Positions 13,101-24,955 of a stretch of 64,000 nt of DNA are shown here, in pieces. The stretch's first letter is position 1, and each line of letters begins with the position of its first letter. The notes under the pieces were generated by a model. It did no database searches. It saw only the letters and a program-made list of their open reading frames with translations, and was not told the DNA's origin. Made by a program: the position numbers and the translations under genes. The stretch spans positions 4,340,564-4,404,563 of the forward strand of contig CM060175.1 in NCBI GenBank assembly GCA_030549775.1, written 5' to 3'. Source of the stretch: Tamarix chinensis. Its lineage: Eukaryota; Streptophyta; Magnoliopsida; Caryophyllales; Tamaricaceae.

Positions 13101-14221
13101 TGAAATATATGATCCCCCCTATAATATACTAATACTTAAAGTGGAAGACCTAGATTTTGGGAATATTTGCTCCATAAGGGTCACTACCCTAGAGACAAGG
13201 TAGGAGACCTTGTTTTTTTTGGTTCACTAGTGTGTTTTTGTGCCCTAGGAAGGATCTAGTTTAATCCATAGGTGACCTACAAGCTCTATAAGGAGTATAA
13301 ATACTTAAGGATTTGGTGTCCTAGTTTTATAGGGAACTATGTCGCCCTATGTACTAGTATGACCAGAGTATTTTTATACCTATTGTGGGTTGGATGGTTG
13401 GGAAGATACCATGATGCCTTGTAATTCGATATGACCAGTGTACTTTTATGTCTCCTAGTTGTATTCCCTCAAGTAATTAAGCATGGAAGCAACTATTGTG
13501 TAAGATTATAAAAGATTTGATATGGTCATTGTTTTGGTAGTTGTAGTTGTGCACTACTTGATTTTCATATGTGGTTTGGTAGTTGCCTTAGTGCCTTACT
13601 TTTAGTATTTGAAATTGTTTTAGATTTGCTAATTTGGTAGTTCCCTCAATGCCCTACCCTTAGTATTTGTAATTTATTTGACCACATTGATGTTGGTCAT
13701 TTTAGTATCCCTTGATTTCCTTAATGTATCCATACCATATTGTTATCTATGTACTTCCTATGGCCTTGCATGTTAGTGTTGTGTAATGGTTCACTTAATA
13801 CTATAGTACTAACAGGTTCCGTTCTCAATCCCTTACCTATTTAATGGACAGAGTTTACCTTGCAATAATTTGAGGGTTTAGTATGATGGATTCCATTAAG
13901 GCCGAGATTTCAAACTATCCAGTGTTCGCCCCAGCATCTTTTGATCGGGATATTCCTTGGACTTTTATGTCCCTTACAATTTCTCCTTTTGTTATATTGT
14001 AACTCTATTTCTTGACCCTTTTGTAATCTATAATGATATCATTATTTTATTCCTACATTGTAAATCTTATTTAACTAAAGTAACATTTTAATCTTAATAG
14101 TTAGTATAAGAATGGTAAAGGATGTCGGGATTATATTGAGTATGGCAGTATCACCTATTATTTTTGAAAATAATGCTTCTACAAAATGAATATTTTAAGT
14201 AGTAAATTTGGGGGCGTTATA

Positions 14222-15222
14222 GATGGTGTGGTTGATTGGTGATGAGGTGATTTGGTGGTGGTGTTGTGGGTTAAAGAAGGAGAAAGGGAATGGAGCATAT
14301 AAGAGGAGTAAAGTTAATGTTAGGGTTTGGGTTTGCACACTGAGGAGAGAAATGGGAAAAATAGAGAGATAGAAAAGAAAATGTGGGGGAGGGGGTTTTA
14401 ATCGATTTGTTTTTCTAACTAATACACATAAGCATAAGAAGGTGCTAAATAGCTAAAAACAGTAATAAATCATTTTACCTAAAAGTCATTTAATGAAAAC
14501 CATTTTGTAAAGATCTAAATGTATAAAATCAATAAAAAATCTATTTTAAAGATTTTAAGAAAGCTTTCAGAAGAAAATAATGACGAGCACAAGATTTCTT
14601 ATTATTTATAAAAATAATTAATATAGACTTGATAAATATTAAAGAATATTTGAAAAAAAATCAAATTTTAAGAAATTAGGACTAATTTAAATAATTTCTG
14701 AAAAAGATCTTTGTAAACCATAAGGAAAATCAAAAGAAAATTAATTTTAGAAATAAAATCATAAATAAGTTATAAAAATAATTTTAATTTAAATCTTTCT
14801 TTATATCTTAATGACCTTGTAAAAATAGATAAATTCAAAGACGAAAATATTTTTTACTAATAAAAATAATAAAAATAAATTTATTAACTTTAAGGGGATT
14901 GTATAATTGAAAAAATTAATTTCGTTAACAAAATATAACTCTAAATTAAAGTTAAAAAAATATTAACAAGAAATACGACAAAACATAAATATATTTTAAA
15001 ACGGAAATCAAAAGAATATGAATATAATTTAACTATGGTCATGATTGAATTTATCTCAAATGACCCACAACAATAATGATTAATTAAATTCTAATATAAA
15101 TTCAAAACTACTAATAAACCATACAACAAATCAAAACTAAAATAATTCAAGATTTTCTTCAGATTATGCTAATGAAATTATTAAGATTAATAATTGATTT
15201 TTTTAAAATATGGGATATTATA
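14222..15222 (-). mobile_element. Right piece of an outer minus-strand LTR
   Basis: A purine-rich G-rich block (14222-14400), as seen in minus-strand LTRs, is followed by AT-rich DNA ending ATGGGATATTATA near 15222, the degenerate start of a minus LTR. It would be the layer outside the plus LTR 4281-14221. Confidence 0.5.
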
Positions 15223-17651
15223 TTAAGTTAGTGTAATTTTAGTTTTTGCGATATTTAAAGTATTTGTTTTGATAACAAAGTAGTGATAATTGGTTTGTGC
15301 ATAATTTGACAACCACTTAGTCATGAGACTATGCGCCTACTTCGTTATTGGTTGTAGTTAAAACCTATCATGGTCAAGTCTCCTCCATCATCATAGTGAC
15401 TTAGGTATTCACAATATATTCCTTATTAAAATATAATTTTTGTAGGTAGAGGCATTTGACGGTTGAAGTCTAGAGCTTCCTATTAACTTATTATTTTAAT
15501 GGTTGAAATATGGAGTTTTCCATTTGATATAATTAATTTAACCATAGAGATTAAAGGCGTCCTATCTCTTACACCTAAATATAATCTAGAAGATTAATTT
15601 ATCTAATTAAAATGCCATTGTACATTCTATTTTAAAGATGAAGTATTTTATGAGTTTATAATTGACAAGAATGTACATGTGTATGTAGCATGATAAACCT
15701 ATTAAAGAGTTTCTTGAAGAAACAATTGGCTAGTAAAATTATACATGATATTGTAGCTAAGATCCAAGAGAACTTTATATGGTCTATAAGTATTTGATGG
15801 TATTGTTACCATCAATATTGGCTAAACATAAGCTTAAGATAAATGTGCAATATAAGCATTTGGTATATGTGAAAAACCAAAAGGTGTTATTAACTAAAAG
15901 TTAGTAGACTATAAAATATTATCTTTGTGGTATGAGAAATGAAATCTTATCAGTGTAACAATGATAGATAAGATCATTGAAACTTTCACGATCACTCACT
16001 TAGAATCTTGAAAATTCTTTTAATTGATGATCTCATATGAATGACATATTATTCTTGGTAACTTTAAAATTAAGTCATTTTAATGCAAGAAAACATAACA
16101 ACTCTCGTGTCCTTGATAGAACTCAAGTGGAAACATGTGGACCAAATAAAAATACCATGGTATATAATGATGAATCTATGTAGGATCACATGTTATATTT
16201 TATAACGAATATTATTGCATTAACACAAAAGTAAATACCCATCCAATTGGGATAAAAATGCATCAAATGGTTCAATTGGAAGCAAAACAACCTAGTAGAG
16301 TCATTTATTATACATTTGATTCGTAGACCTTTGTTAGTGAGGCCTATAATTGATATGCCAATATGCATTCAAATTTTTTTGATATGTGCCAATCACATAT
16401 AACATTATCCCTTAAGCTAAGAGATTTGGGATGAACCTAATGCTTATCTTAAAAAATTTAGACGAGTCTTATATGAGCCCACACTCTCCTATAGATATGA
16501 AATTAAGCTATAAATTAGGTTAGGAATGTTTATTTCCTCAGCTTCAAGGGGAGAGAAGATGAGATTGAGATTATAAAGTAATCAAACATCTAGAACATGT
16601 CTTTTGTGAGTTATGGAATCAATGAAAAATCAAAGTTCACTTGATGATACTTATGCTTGTTAATGCACCTTAGCTACAACTTGCATTTATTATGGCCGAT
16701 AAATTATGATAGCCATATGTGTCTTGACTAAAGTTTCAACTCACATAGAATTCCTTGTGGTGACTATAAATAAGTTAATGGCAAATATGATACAAATATG
16801 CTAGAAGCATATTATATGTGTTCAAAGAGCTAACATATCATAATAGAAGTTATAATCCTTAAAAAAATTAGAAAACTTGCTATAATAAGCTAATATATCC
16901 ATATGAATAGAATTTGAGAATGGATTACGTCAATGAATGAAATATCCATAAATTATCTTTACACCAGTGTAAGATGGTATAAGAAAAATATTTGTAATTT
17001 CGTTACTCGAATAGTTGCAACAAATAATGGATAAAATTGAGAATTATTCTTCATTCATTATTGAATGTCATTAGATAAATTATTCATGAGTTGGAATAGT
17101 AAAATATATTCGCTAAATAAGCATGATATATGTGAATAAGAAGTCTAACATTTAAACTTGTCATACCAATTGATTATAAGTGAGTGTTTATAACAAAATG
17201 ATCTAAAAGTTAATTTAGCGGCACATGCCATTTTTGTTGGCAAAATTTCAAATTTAAGCACTATCAAAGTATACTCATACATACAAACAAAATTATATAT
17301 AATATGATATATGAAGGTGACATTAAGTTGAGGAAAAATGCGGTATTTTTTTCCCTTAGTTATGGTTTTATCTCGCCAAAATTTCCTAATAAAGTTTTTA
17401 ATAAGGTAATATTTTGAAGATGTACTCTTAAGGGAGAGTCTTATAAATATCAAAAGATATATATCCTAGGGTAATGTTGTAAATATCATATTTACATATT
17501 GTAGATACACAATTTATGAATGTGTATTGTATTAAATATTAGGCAGTTTCCCCCATTATGTTTGTAATCCCCCAACTCTTCATCTCCTTCGTCGCCTTCC
17601 ATATTCCTTAATCCCTCTCATAATTAATGTAATAATTATGAATATTATATA
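15223..17651. other. Unassigned AT-rich intergenic DNA
   Basis: No convincing gene, LTR end or terminal repeat is seen. The longest frames (16186-16368 and 17145-17453, minus) lack domains and are AT-rich. The text around 17425-17500 (AAGGGAGAGTC, then TTGTAAATATC) resembles a purine tract beside a copia-type LTR start, so a decayed Ty1/copia element is possible but unproven. Confidence 0.4.
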
Positions 17652-20600
17652 TGTAATACCCCGTATTTTTAAAATCCATATTTATTAAGTTTAATGATTT
17701 TATTAGCGTACTTTGATGTAAACAATTAATTATTTTAATTTCGATTCGTTTTATGGATTTATCGACGATTTTGAATTCATAATTGAATGTAATTAATAAT
17801 TTTCGGGAAGTAATATTTTATCGACATTTTAATTAGTTGAATGTAATATTTTTAGGAAGTTTAAATTAAAAATATTTTCGGAAATTATTTAAGAGTTTCT
17901 TTTTGAAATTAATTTTCTTCCATTCTACGCTTTTTAGTTGCGGAAAATCGATTTCAGAAATTATTAAAATTAGTCTTGATTTATTAGAATTTGACTTAAA
18001 TATTTTATTATAGTTTTTTAAATATTATTTCAGGGTCTTATAATGTATTTCCGTAAATAATATAAATTTTCACGTTCATTGGTAAATTCTTCCGAAAATG
18101 TTTCTGGAATTCTGTATATAGCTTTTTATTAATTTTAAGCCTTCGGATCCGTTCGAAATAAATTTTCGTTAAATAAATTTTATATAAAATCTTCCAATAA
18201 TATTTTTATATTTTTAGTATTTTATTTTGTGTATTTGTAAAAAAAAACCGCACCCCGACCAAACCCCCTTCTTTCCCTGTTCCCTCTTCTTTCTTTTCTC
18301 TTCTCTTCTCTTCCCTCTGCTACCCCGACTCCCTGTTCGCAGCCCTCTACTCCCCCAAACCTAACTAGCTGCCTCCTCCCCAGCACCTCCCTCCTCCTTC
18401 GTCGGTCGCCTGCCTCCAACAAGCCGCCGCCGTAGCCAGCCGCAACAGCAACCACATCGACAACAACTGAGGCAGCGTAGCAGCAGCAGCACCGAACGCT
18501 GTAGCAGTGACTAGCAGCAACGCAGGCTGCGCAACCACCGTCCGGCTCCGGCGATCGTCGCTGACTGCCAGCGAGCTCTCCCCATTCCCCAACGAAGCTT
18601 CCCCAGCCTTCCATTGCCCCGATTTGTCGGTTTTTAATTGGTATAAAGTTTTGAAAACCCTAACACCGATTTGATTTAATTGAGTATGATTTAGCTTGTG
18701 ATAAGCTAGGTTAATTGTTTGGTTATGTGCATATGTGCTGTGAGATTGATTTAGATATGTTAATTGTATGGTTTAGGTTGGATATTTGGAAATTTGGATT
18801 TTTGGCCGGGTTATGCCAGAATTTTTTGGATTCGTCCGATTTAGGGATTTCGGACAAATTGATTATACAATATGTTTTAAAATATATCTAATTTCATTTT
18901 GGAACTATCAATTTGAGAAATGTATGCATGTTTTATCGGAATTTGATTCCTAGGTCAAATTTTGGGTGTAATGAGATTGGGTCGTATAATTGAGCCGTCC
19001 CGCTCAATTGATTTTATAATATCGTTTAAAATGTATTTAATTTTATATTGGAAGTGTTGATTTGGGAAAATTGTGTGTAATTGATCGGAATTGGATTTTT
19101 AGGTCATAACTCCCGCGGGTTTAAATTGGATTGTGTAATCGGGTTATTTTATTTAATTGACTATATAAACTACATTAGAATATGTTTAATTACATTTTCG
19201 AACCGTCAATTTATATGTTTTGGCAGGAATTGATCGTATTTGTGTTCCGGGCTCAAAAACCATAATTGTGCTAAATTGTTTATTTATTTTATTGGTTTGA
19301 GTAATTGATTATTTGGTATGTATAAAATGTGTTTAATTGCATTTCTAAACATTCAATTTGATCAAATTTATAGAATTTTACCGAATTATATTTTCGGGCC
19401 TAAAACCTTAGATTTCAAGTGAGATTATGAAATTGGTTAATTTTGTAGTTGTTTTTCTAAAATTAAATTTATAGAAGTAGTTGAAATGATCCTAATTGTA
19501 TTCTAATACCTTTAATTGGAATTAATTGATTTGAATTACCCGAGTTTGTGTCGTGGGCTTTAAAACCCTAATTTTGAAAACAGATCGTCTTGAATTGGTT
19601 AATCGGAAGATTGTTTGGTTGAAAATTGTTTGTCTAGATTATCTAAATTTGGTTTAATTATGTTTTAAAACTATCAATTTATCAAAGTGATTTGGCCGAT
19701 TTGTGGTTTAGGCATTTAAAAACCCTAATTTTCGGGGATAATTTTATAAATTGATTTTTGCTATGTGTATTTTATCTAATCGACTCCTATCTTTAGGTTT
19801 TAAATCATTTAAATCCTGTTTTAACCTAATCGGTTTGGATTTGGTTCTATGTAAATGGTTGGGTTACCTATTTAGTTGTAGAACCTAATAAATTAGTTAT
19901 TTTCGATAAAGTAACTTATGATCGATTATTCTTTCTCGAGCTTTCCAAATTAAGTTGAAATGTCCCAAGTGATATTTGTATTAACCCGTTTTGATTTAGT
20001 TTTAACCTTAAATCTTAATAAAGCTATGCTTTTAAGTTCTAAGTTTTGGACACGTTTTCTAAGAAAGATCATTTGTGTTGTTTGTGTTTATTTAATTAGA
20101 ATATGTGAATTATTGATTGATAGAATAGTTTCTAATTTAGTTTTCTATTTCTATCGGATGTAGGAAAGCTTTCTCGTGGATCCACGAGCTAGTGATCTCT
20201 CTCCCTCTTATCTCGCTTAGCTAGCTTCGGATCTAGGTAAGTCTCTACTTACCTCTACTTATGGGTGTTTAGTAAGGACGAAGCCATGGCCTTGTGCTAT
20301 GTGTGATGTGATGTGTTGATGGACGGTGAGTATACCATGTTAATGTGTATTATGCATGTGTTATGAATAACCTGTTTTGTGTAGCACAGCGTGGATAATG
20401 AGGTATGATGTGTGTGCCTTATATCATACGAGCATGACTTGTTCCATGTTTGATGTTTGATGATGTGACATGATATGGCCCTGTAGGACATGCATACTAG
20501 GGTTTTGGTAGCATGAAATGATAATAAAAGAACAACGGGAAAGTGGACGTTTGGAAAGCCTGCATGGAGTATCTAAATTCTACATGGGGATGAATCTTAC

Positions 20601-22462
20601 GTGATTAAAGTTGATTTAGGAAGTAAATAAGATAATGTTAAGAGTAAAAATGATTAAGGGAGAGTAGAGTATGGGTTAAGAGTGAGAATTCTATTATATA
20701 AAAGATGAGTGTGGGTTTCCTTGTGAAAGAAGAGACTTGGGGATGAAAAGAGATATGTTACTTGTGGAAGAAGTAAGGTGCTAGGGTCTAATGTGGCCAA
20801 CTAGGGTTTTACCGAGTACATGCGAGGTCGAGGAATAAAAGGATATGCCTTGGGCTTTGACTTAATAAGGGTGAGATGTGAGGTGAGGAATGAGTAATGG
20901 TAAGGTAAGTGAGAAGAGGTTGGACCACATAGGTCCAACTAGGGTTTCCAAGGAAAACCCTAGAGGTTGAGAATAGGCGAGATCGATGTCGTAGGGTGTT
21001 GGGTTTAACCTACACTTCCAGGAGTTGGCCTTTCATTATGTGTGAGTTTAAGGGGGGAAATAATGTCGGAGTGTGATTTGGGGTGCACGAGTCTCAACAT
21101 ATGGGATGAGCCCTCTTGAAAGGAAAGCAGTAGAATGTAGTGGGCATGCATGTTAGGGGTGATGTGTGATTTTAATAAGACACTAATAAGACATTAATCA
21201 CGTAAAGCGAAAGATGTTGAGCCGAGCCCATGATCCGATCCACTGGTAATAATAGAGGATCAGAAGCATTCTGCCCTGTGCGTTTATTTTCCGGTCCACT
21301 GGCTATAATAGTGGATCAGAGGCGTTTTGCCCTATGCGTTTATTTTTCGGTCCACCGGCTATAATAGTGGATCAGAGGCGTTCTGCCCTGTGCGTTATAT
21401 TCTGGTCCACCGGCTATAATAGTGGGGGATCTCGTACTCGACAAACCAAATGAATAAGTCAATCCATGGGAAAGATATTAAGTACTTAAAGTGAAACACC
21501 ATGTGAGTAGGGGCCATGATCCGGTCCACCGGCTATAATAGTGGATCAGAGGCGTTCTGCCCTATGTGTATATCTTCCGGTCCACCGGCTATAATAGTGG
21601 GGCTCCCACACTTACATGGACTATTAAAGAATATGTGTGAAATGAATATATTATTAATGAGAATAAATAATAAGTCTAATTGGGCCATGACCGACTTTTA
21701 TTATCAGTATTACTACATGCTGCTTACGTGAGTATGCCACGTATTGAGTTTTAATAATATGGATTATTCCTACCTAAGGCGTATGAGCCACTTTATATTT
21801 CGGTTATACCACGCTTATATGTTTAAATAGGATGTTACATATGTTTTATATGTTACTCTAGGTGTATGGTAAGATTCATGTTGTGGGTTGTGAATATGCA
21901 TGATATTGTATCAACGTGTTGTACCCGAATTTATTATGCACTTGATGATATCTCTCCCATAAGATAGGGTAGCGGGACTTACTCAGTATTGGACCCGTAC
22001 TGATACTACCTTGGTTGAATGGGTCCTGTGATGATCAACCGATGGTGGGGAGCAGACCTCTTGTGCAGGTTGATACTGTGTTGGGGTGGAAGGCTTGACC
22101 TGAGTGAGTAGGCAATCCGGATATTGATAATTCAGGATTTATTTTTGTTTAGCTGTATTTTGTATTACATTCCTGTTTTGAGAAACATATTCTGGGGTTG
22201 TAATCCTAAATCGTATTCTAATTTCTGTTTGACTTACCTCTTATTAAGGATTTATGTTAAATGTCGTCTTGCGTTTTATGATACTTCGTACTAAATGTTG
22301 ATCAGATTTAGCCTTAGCACTTAGCACTGGAACGGTAGGAGTGAACCAGTCTGGTACTAAGTGTGGCGGTAATACCCCCGAGATTACGGTTTTATCCTTT
22401 GCTTCCGCTAAACCTTTTGATTTTAAACGAAATTTTTCAGTAGTAAATTTGCGGGTGTTACA
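17652..22462 (+). mobile_element. 4.8 kb solo LTR with 5-bp target duplication
   Basis: It starts TGTAATACCCCG and ends GCGGGTGTTACA, flanked by ATATA at 17647-17651 and 22463-22467. The flank is AT-rich, so the duplication is suggestive rather than decisive. It belongs to the family at 1-2879 and 58675-62565: for example 20270-20320 matches 285-330 inverted. It carries a GC-rich pyrimidine block at 18240-18610, repeated oligo-GATT/ACCCTAA spacers (18700-19800), and hairpin minisatellites at 21237-21606. There is no gag or pol. At 4811 bp it is long for a plant LTR but plausible for Tekay/Del chromoviruses. Confidence 0.82.
21237..21606. repeat. About 56-bp minisatellite with internal hairpin
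   Basis: Units spaced 56, 56 and 55 bp (at 21237, 21293, 21349 and 21404), then a further pair near 21524-21605. Each contains GGTCCAC-CGGCTATAATA-GTGGATC, whose arms can pair. The same motif recurs inverted at 58960-59310 and, degenerate, at 45820-46220. Confidence 0.85.
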
Positions 22463-22718
22463 ATATATATATATATATATATATATGGGATATGGTGAAT
22501 TGTAATTGGAAGAGAGCTCATGCCTATGAATGAATAAGAGACTCTCTCCTCTATTCCTTATATCTTGTTTTATTATATATATTTAAATTTCTCAATATTA
22601 CAACATCGTTCAATTTTGTTGTTAGACAAAAATATTATGGCCAGACTACTAAATGTTGGTCAACTTATCTATTAGTTTACAAAAAAGAGATTTTTTTATA
22701 CAATATTATTTAAGATAA
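22463..22718. other. Spacer, nothing recognised
   Basis: Short TA repeat (22463-22485), then AT-rich DNA between the solo LTR and the Cassandra LTR. No gene or repeat structure seen. Confidence 0.6.
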
Positions 22719-23008
22719 CGTAATACCCCGAGTTGATATGACCATGCGGAGGCTACCTTAGAGTGCTTTTGCATTGATCGGCCGTCTCCACAAGCCCACA
22801 CGAATCATTTACCACACTTTTTCTCCACTTATACGCTTTTTTGGAAATTTTATTTTCTATAAAGGTCACATATCCTAAAAATTACTCTATGGATAATACA
22901 CTTAACTATACATTTCTTAGGACAAAATTACCAAAAGAATAGTATACCTTATTGATATAAGTAGCGATATCAATTCTTATAACACTCATCTAAATTTGGA
23001 GTATTACA
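22719..23008 (-). mobile_element. Solo Cassandra LTR, decayed
   Basis: A 290-bp copy aligning end to end with the Cassandra LTRs at 56674-57881. Its left end is CGTAATACCCCGAG and its right end is GGAGTATTACA. Flanks GATAA (22714-22718) and TATAA (23009-23013) match at 4 of 5 bases. There is no internal region or second LTR. The 5S-like segment is heavily mutated. Confidence 0.8.
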
Positions 23009-23943
23009 TATAATTAATAGATAATAATTACAAGTAATAAAAAGTAAATAAAAAGATTAATTTTTATTATGTACAATAAAAATGTGTATCTTTTCAAAAT
23101 ATCTTAACTAACTATAAAAGATAAGAAGATTGGATTATATGAATATATAACGAAATTTCTAAATCAATAAATCAATCACAACTAACCAATTAATTAATAA
23201 ACTTTGTTTTAAATAAAAAAAATATAACACACCCCACATTACTTGTAAGGTAGGCCTCTTATTAATATAATTATTTAATTTATTTTTTTCCTAAAAAAAT
23301 TATTGTTTATGAAAAAATTATTTTATCTTTTTGCTATGTCACTCAAAATAAGGATTTTAAATAGTTTTTTTTTTTAAATTGTAGCAAAAGTACAACAATT
23401 AAAACAAATCTTTACAATTTTTCCACATATTGTTATGCAAAAATTAATATTTCTAAAAATAGTATTTTTTGGGTTATTGAAAGCTTTCCAAAAATAATAT
23501 ATTTTCTTTAAAACTTCTAAAACTTAAAAAAGATTGTTGCCGTACTATTAAAATAAATACTATAGATATGATATCCTAAAAAAAAGGAGGGGATATTACA
23601 ACCTTATAAAAATAGTTATCAACAACGACCGCTAAAATAGTAAAATAAAAGGCTTTAAAGTATGAGGTATTACACTTTTGCCTTAATAATAATAATAATA
23701 CTTACCCAACCATTAGAAAAATGATAATACTCTTTAAGTAAAAGTTTGTATTGAAAGGTCATTAAAATATATATATTTGGAGTTATAAAGAAATTTTCTT
23801 TGTTTTTAGTAAAAAAAATATCGTAATATACTTGTGTTACTATATTTTAGTATAGAATGTTATCTCTTTAACAAGTCCAATTTTTTAATTTTAGAAGAGG
23901 GTCCTAAAATGTTTTCGATGATCCTCTCGGACCTCTCCTCTTA
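23009..23943. other. AT-rich intergenic DNA
   Basis: No open frame, terminal repeats or LTR ends found. Poly-A/T runs and a short (AAT)n near 23685-23700 only. Confidence 0.55.
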
Positions 23944-24184
23944 AGGATTTGTTTGGTATGAGAGTAATAGAGATGAAATAATTTCCTCCTATCTTATATT
24001 TTTTATATTAAATATTTAATAATAATAAATATATTTTTAATAAAATATTCATTTTAAATCAAATTAAGATCTAAAATAAATATTTATCAGAATAAAAATA
24101 TTTAATTTTAACTAAATTATATAAAATATATAAAATATAAAAATAATTTTTTTATCTCTATTATCTCCTAACCAAACAAGCACT
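23944..24184. mobile_element. MITE of about 241 bp
   Basis: About 30-bp imperfect terminal inverted repeats share TTGTTTGGT and TAATAGAGAT, with an AT-rich core and no coding capacity. The TTTGTTTGG-like ends suggest PIF/Harbinger (Tourist) or a relative. The left flank TTA and right flank TAA do not settle the target duplication, so the superfamily is open. Confidence 0.7.
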
Positions 24185-24955
24185 AAAAGAAAAAAGTTTT
24201 TGACGCTGCACGGATAGTTGTTTGGTTTGCTTCGAAAATATGTGCAGGTTATGAGACTCGAGCCTATCTGCCTATGTCAAAATTCAAAGCTTCCGTTATA
24301 CTATTGCCGCCCTTTCCGATGTCTGTGTCCCAATCTGCAAGTTGGTAGGGTATAGGCTTCTGCTTCTGCTTCGGCCTTATTCATAGCACTCCTAACGAGT
24401 ACAAAAGAAAAGCAAAATTGCCGCTTCCTTCAAATTTAATCTGACAACGGATATTTATCGTTGCCCATCTCTCCAATGAAAGTGTCTTCTTTTCCATATT
24501 TTAAAAATTTGAATACAAAAAAGACCGTCTATCAGGGAAAAAAAAACGAAAAAAAAGAGGCACACAAACCCAGTCTCCCACTGTTTCAGATACCCCAATA
24601 AAGTAATCAAACCAACCACATTTTTTGGTGCTCTGTGTGTTACGCCTTTTAAGTCTTATCAATTCTTACTGATCTGCCCTTATTTTGGGTGTCTCATTAA
24701 TTCAGGGAGCTTTTAACTCTTTCTTTGCAGTACTCAACTCCCATGATCATATATTACGCCCCACTAGCTCCAGCTGGCCACCTCACTAAAATGTTATCAT
24801 ATCCACTCTGTCACAAAGTTCAAAGCCTTTTATTTTACCCCTCTCTCTCTGTGTTTGCGTTCCGTGTCTTATTCGCTTTCTTCTCCCTGTCTCTATTCAG
24901 TAGGTAAGTGAGTGAGGGGAGTGAGAACAAGCTCATTCTGAGTAAAGATTTGAGA
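24185..24955 (+). promoter_or_regulatory. Upstream region and 5' UTR of the LRR receptor kinase
   Basis: Unique-looking DNA between the MITE and the start codon. A pyrimidine stretch with CTCTCTCTCTGTG (24840-24860) is typical of plant 5' leaders. A TTCTTTGCAG at 24721-24730 could be the acceptor of a 5' UTR intron. A 60-codon frame at 24725-24907 lies in the leader and has no recognised features. No TATA box stands out. Confidence 0.45.

Larger units (their letters stand above)
4281..14221 (+). mobile_element. Long plus-strand LTR split by a minus-strand LTR
   Basis: The first part (4281-4643) starts TGTAATATC and aligns over its length with the start of the LTR at 38855. The second part (11784-14221) carries the middle and end of the LTR, ending GGGGGCGTTATA, and aligns with 7780-9745 and 42230-43742. 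Removing 4644-11783 leaves about 2.8 kb. The canonical CA end has become TA, and flanking bases (AGCAG and GATGG) do not form a clear duplication, so it is an old insertion. No internal coding domain is present. Confidence 0.7.

Noticed and set aside
20297..20491. 64-codon minus frame
   Set aside because: Inside the solo LTR; no features beyond chance.
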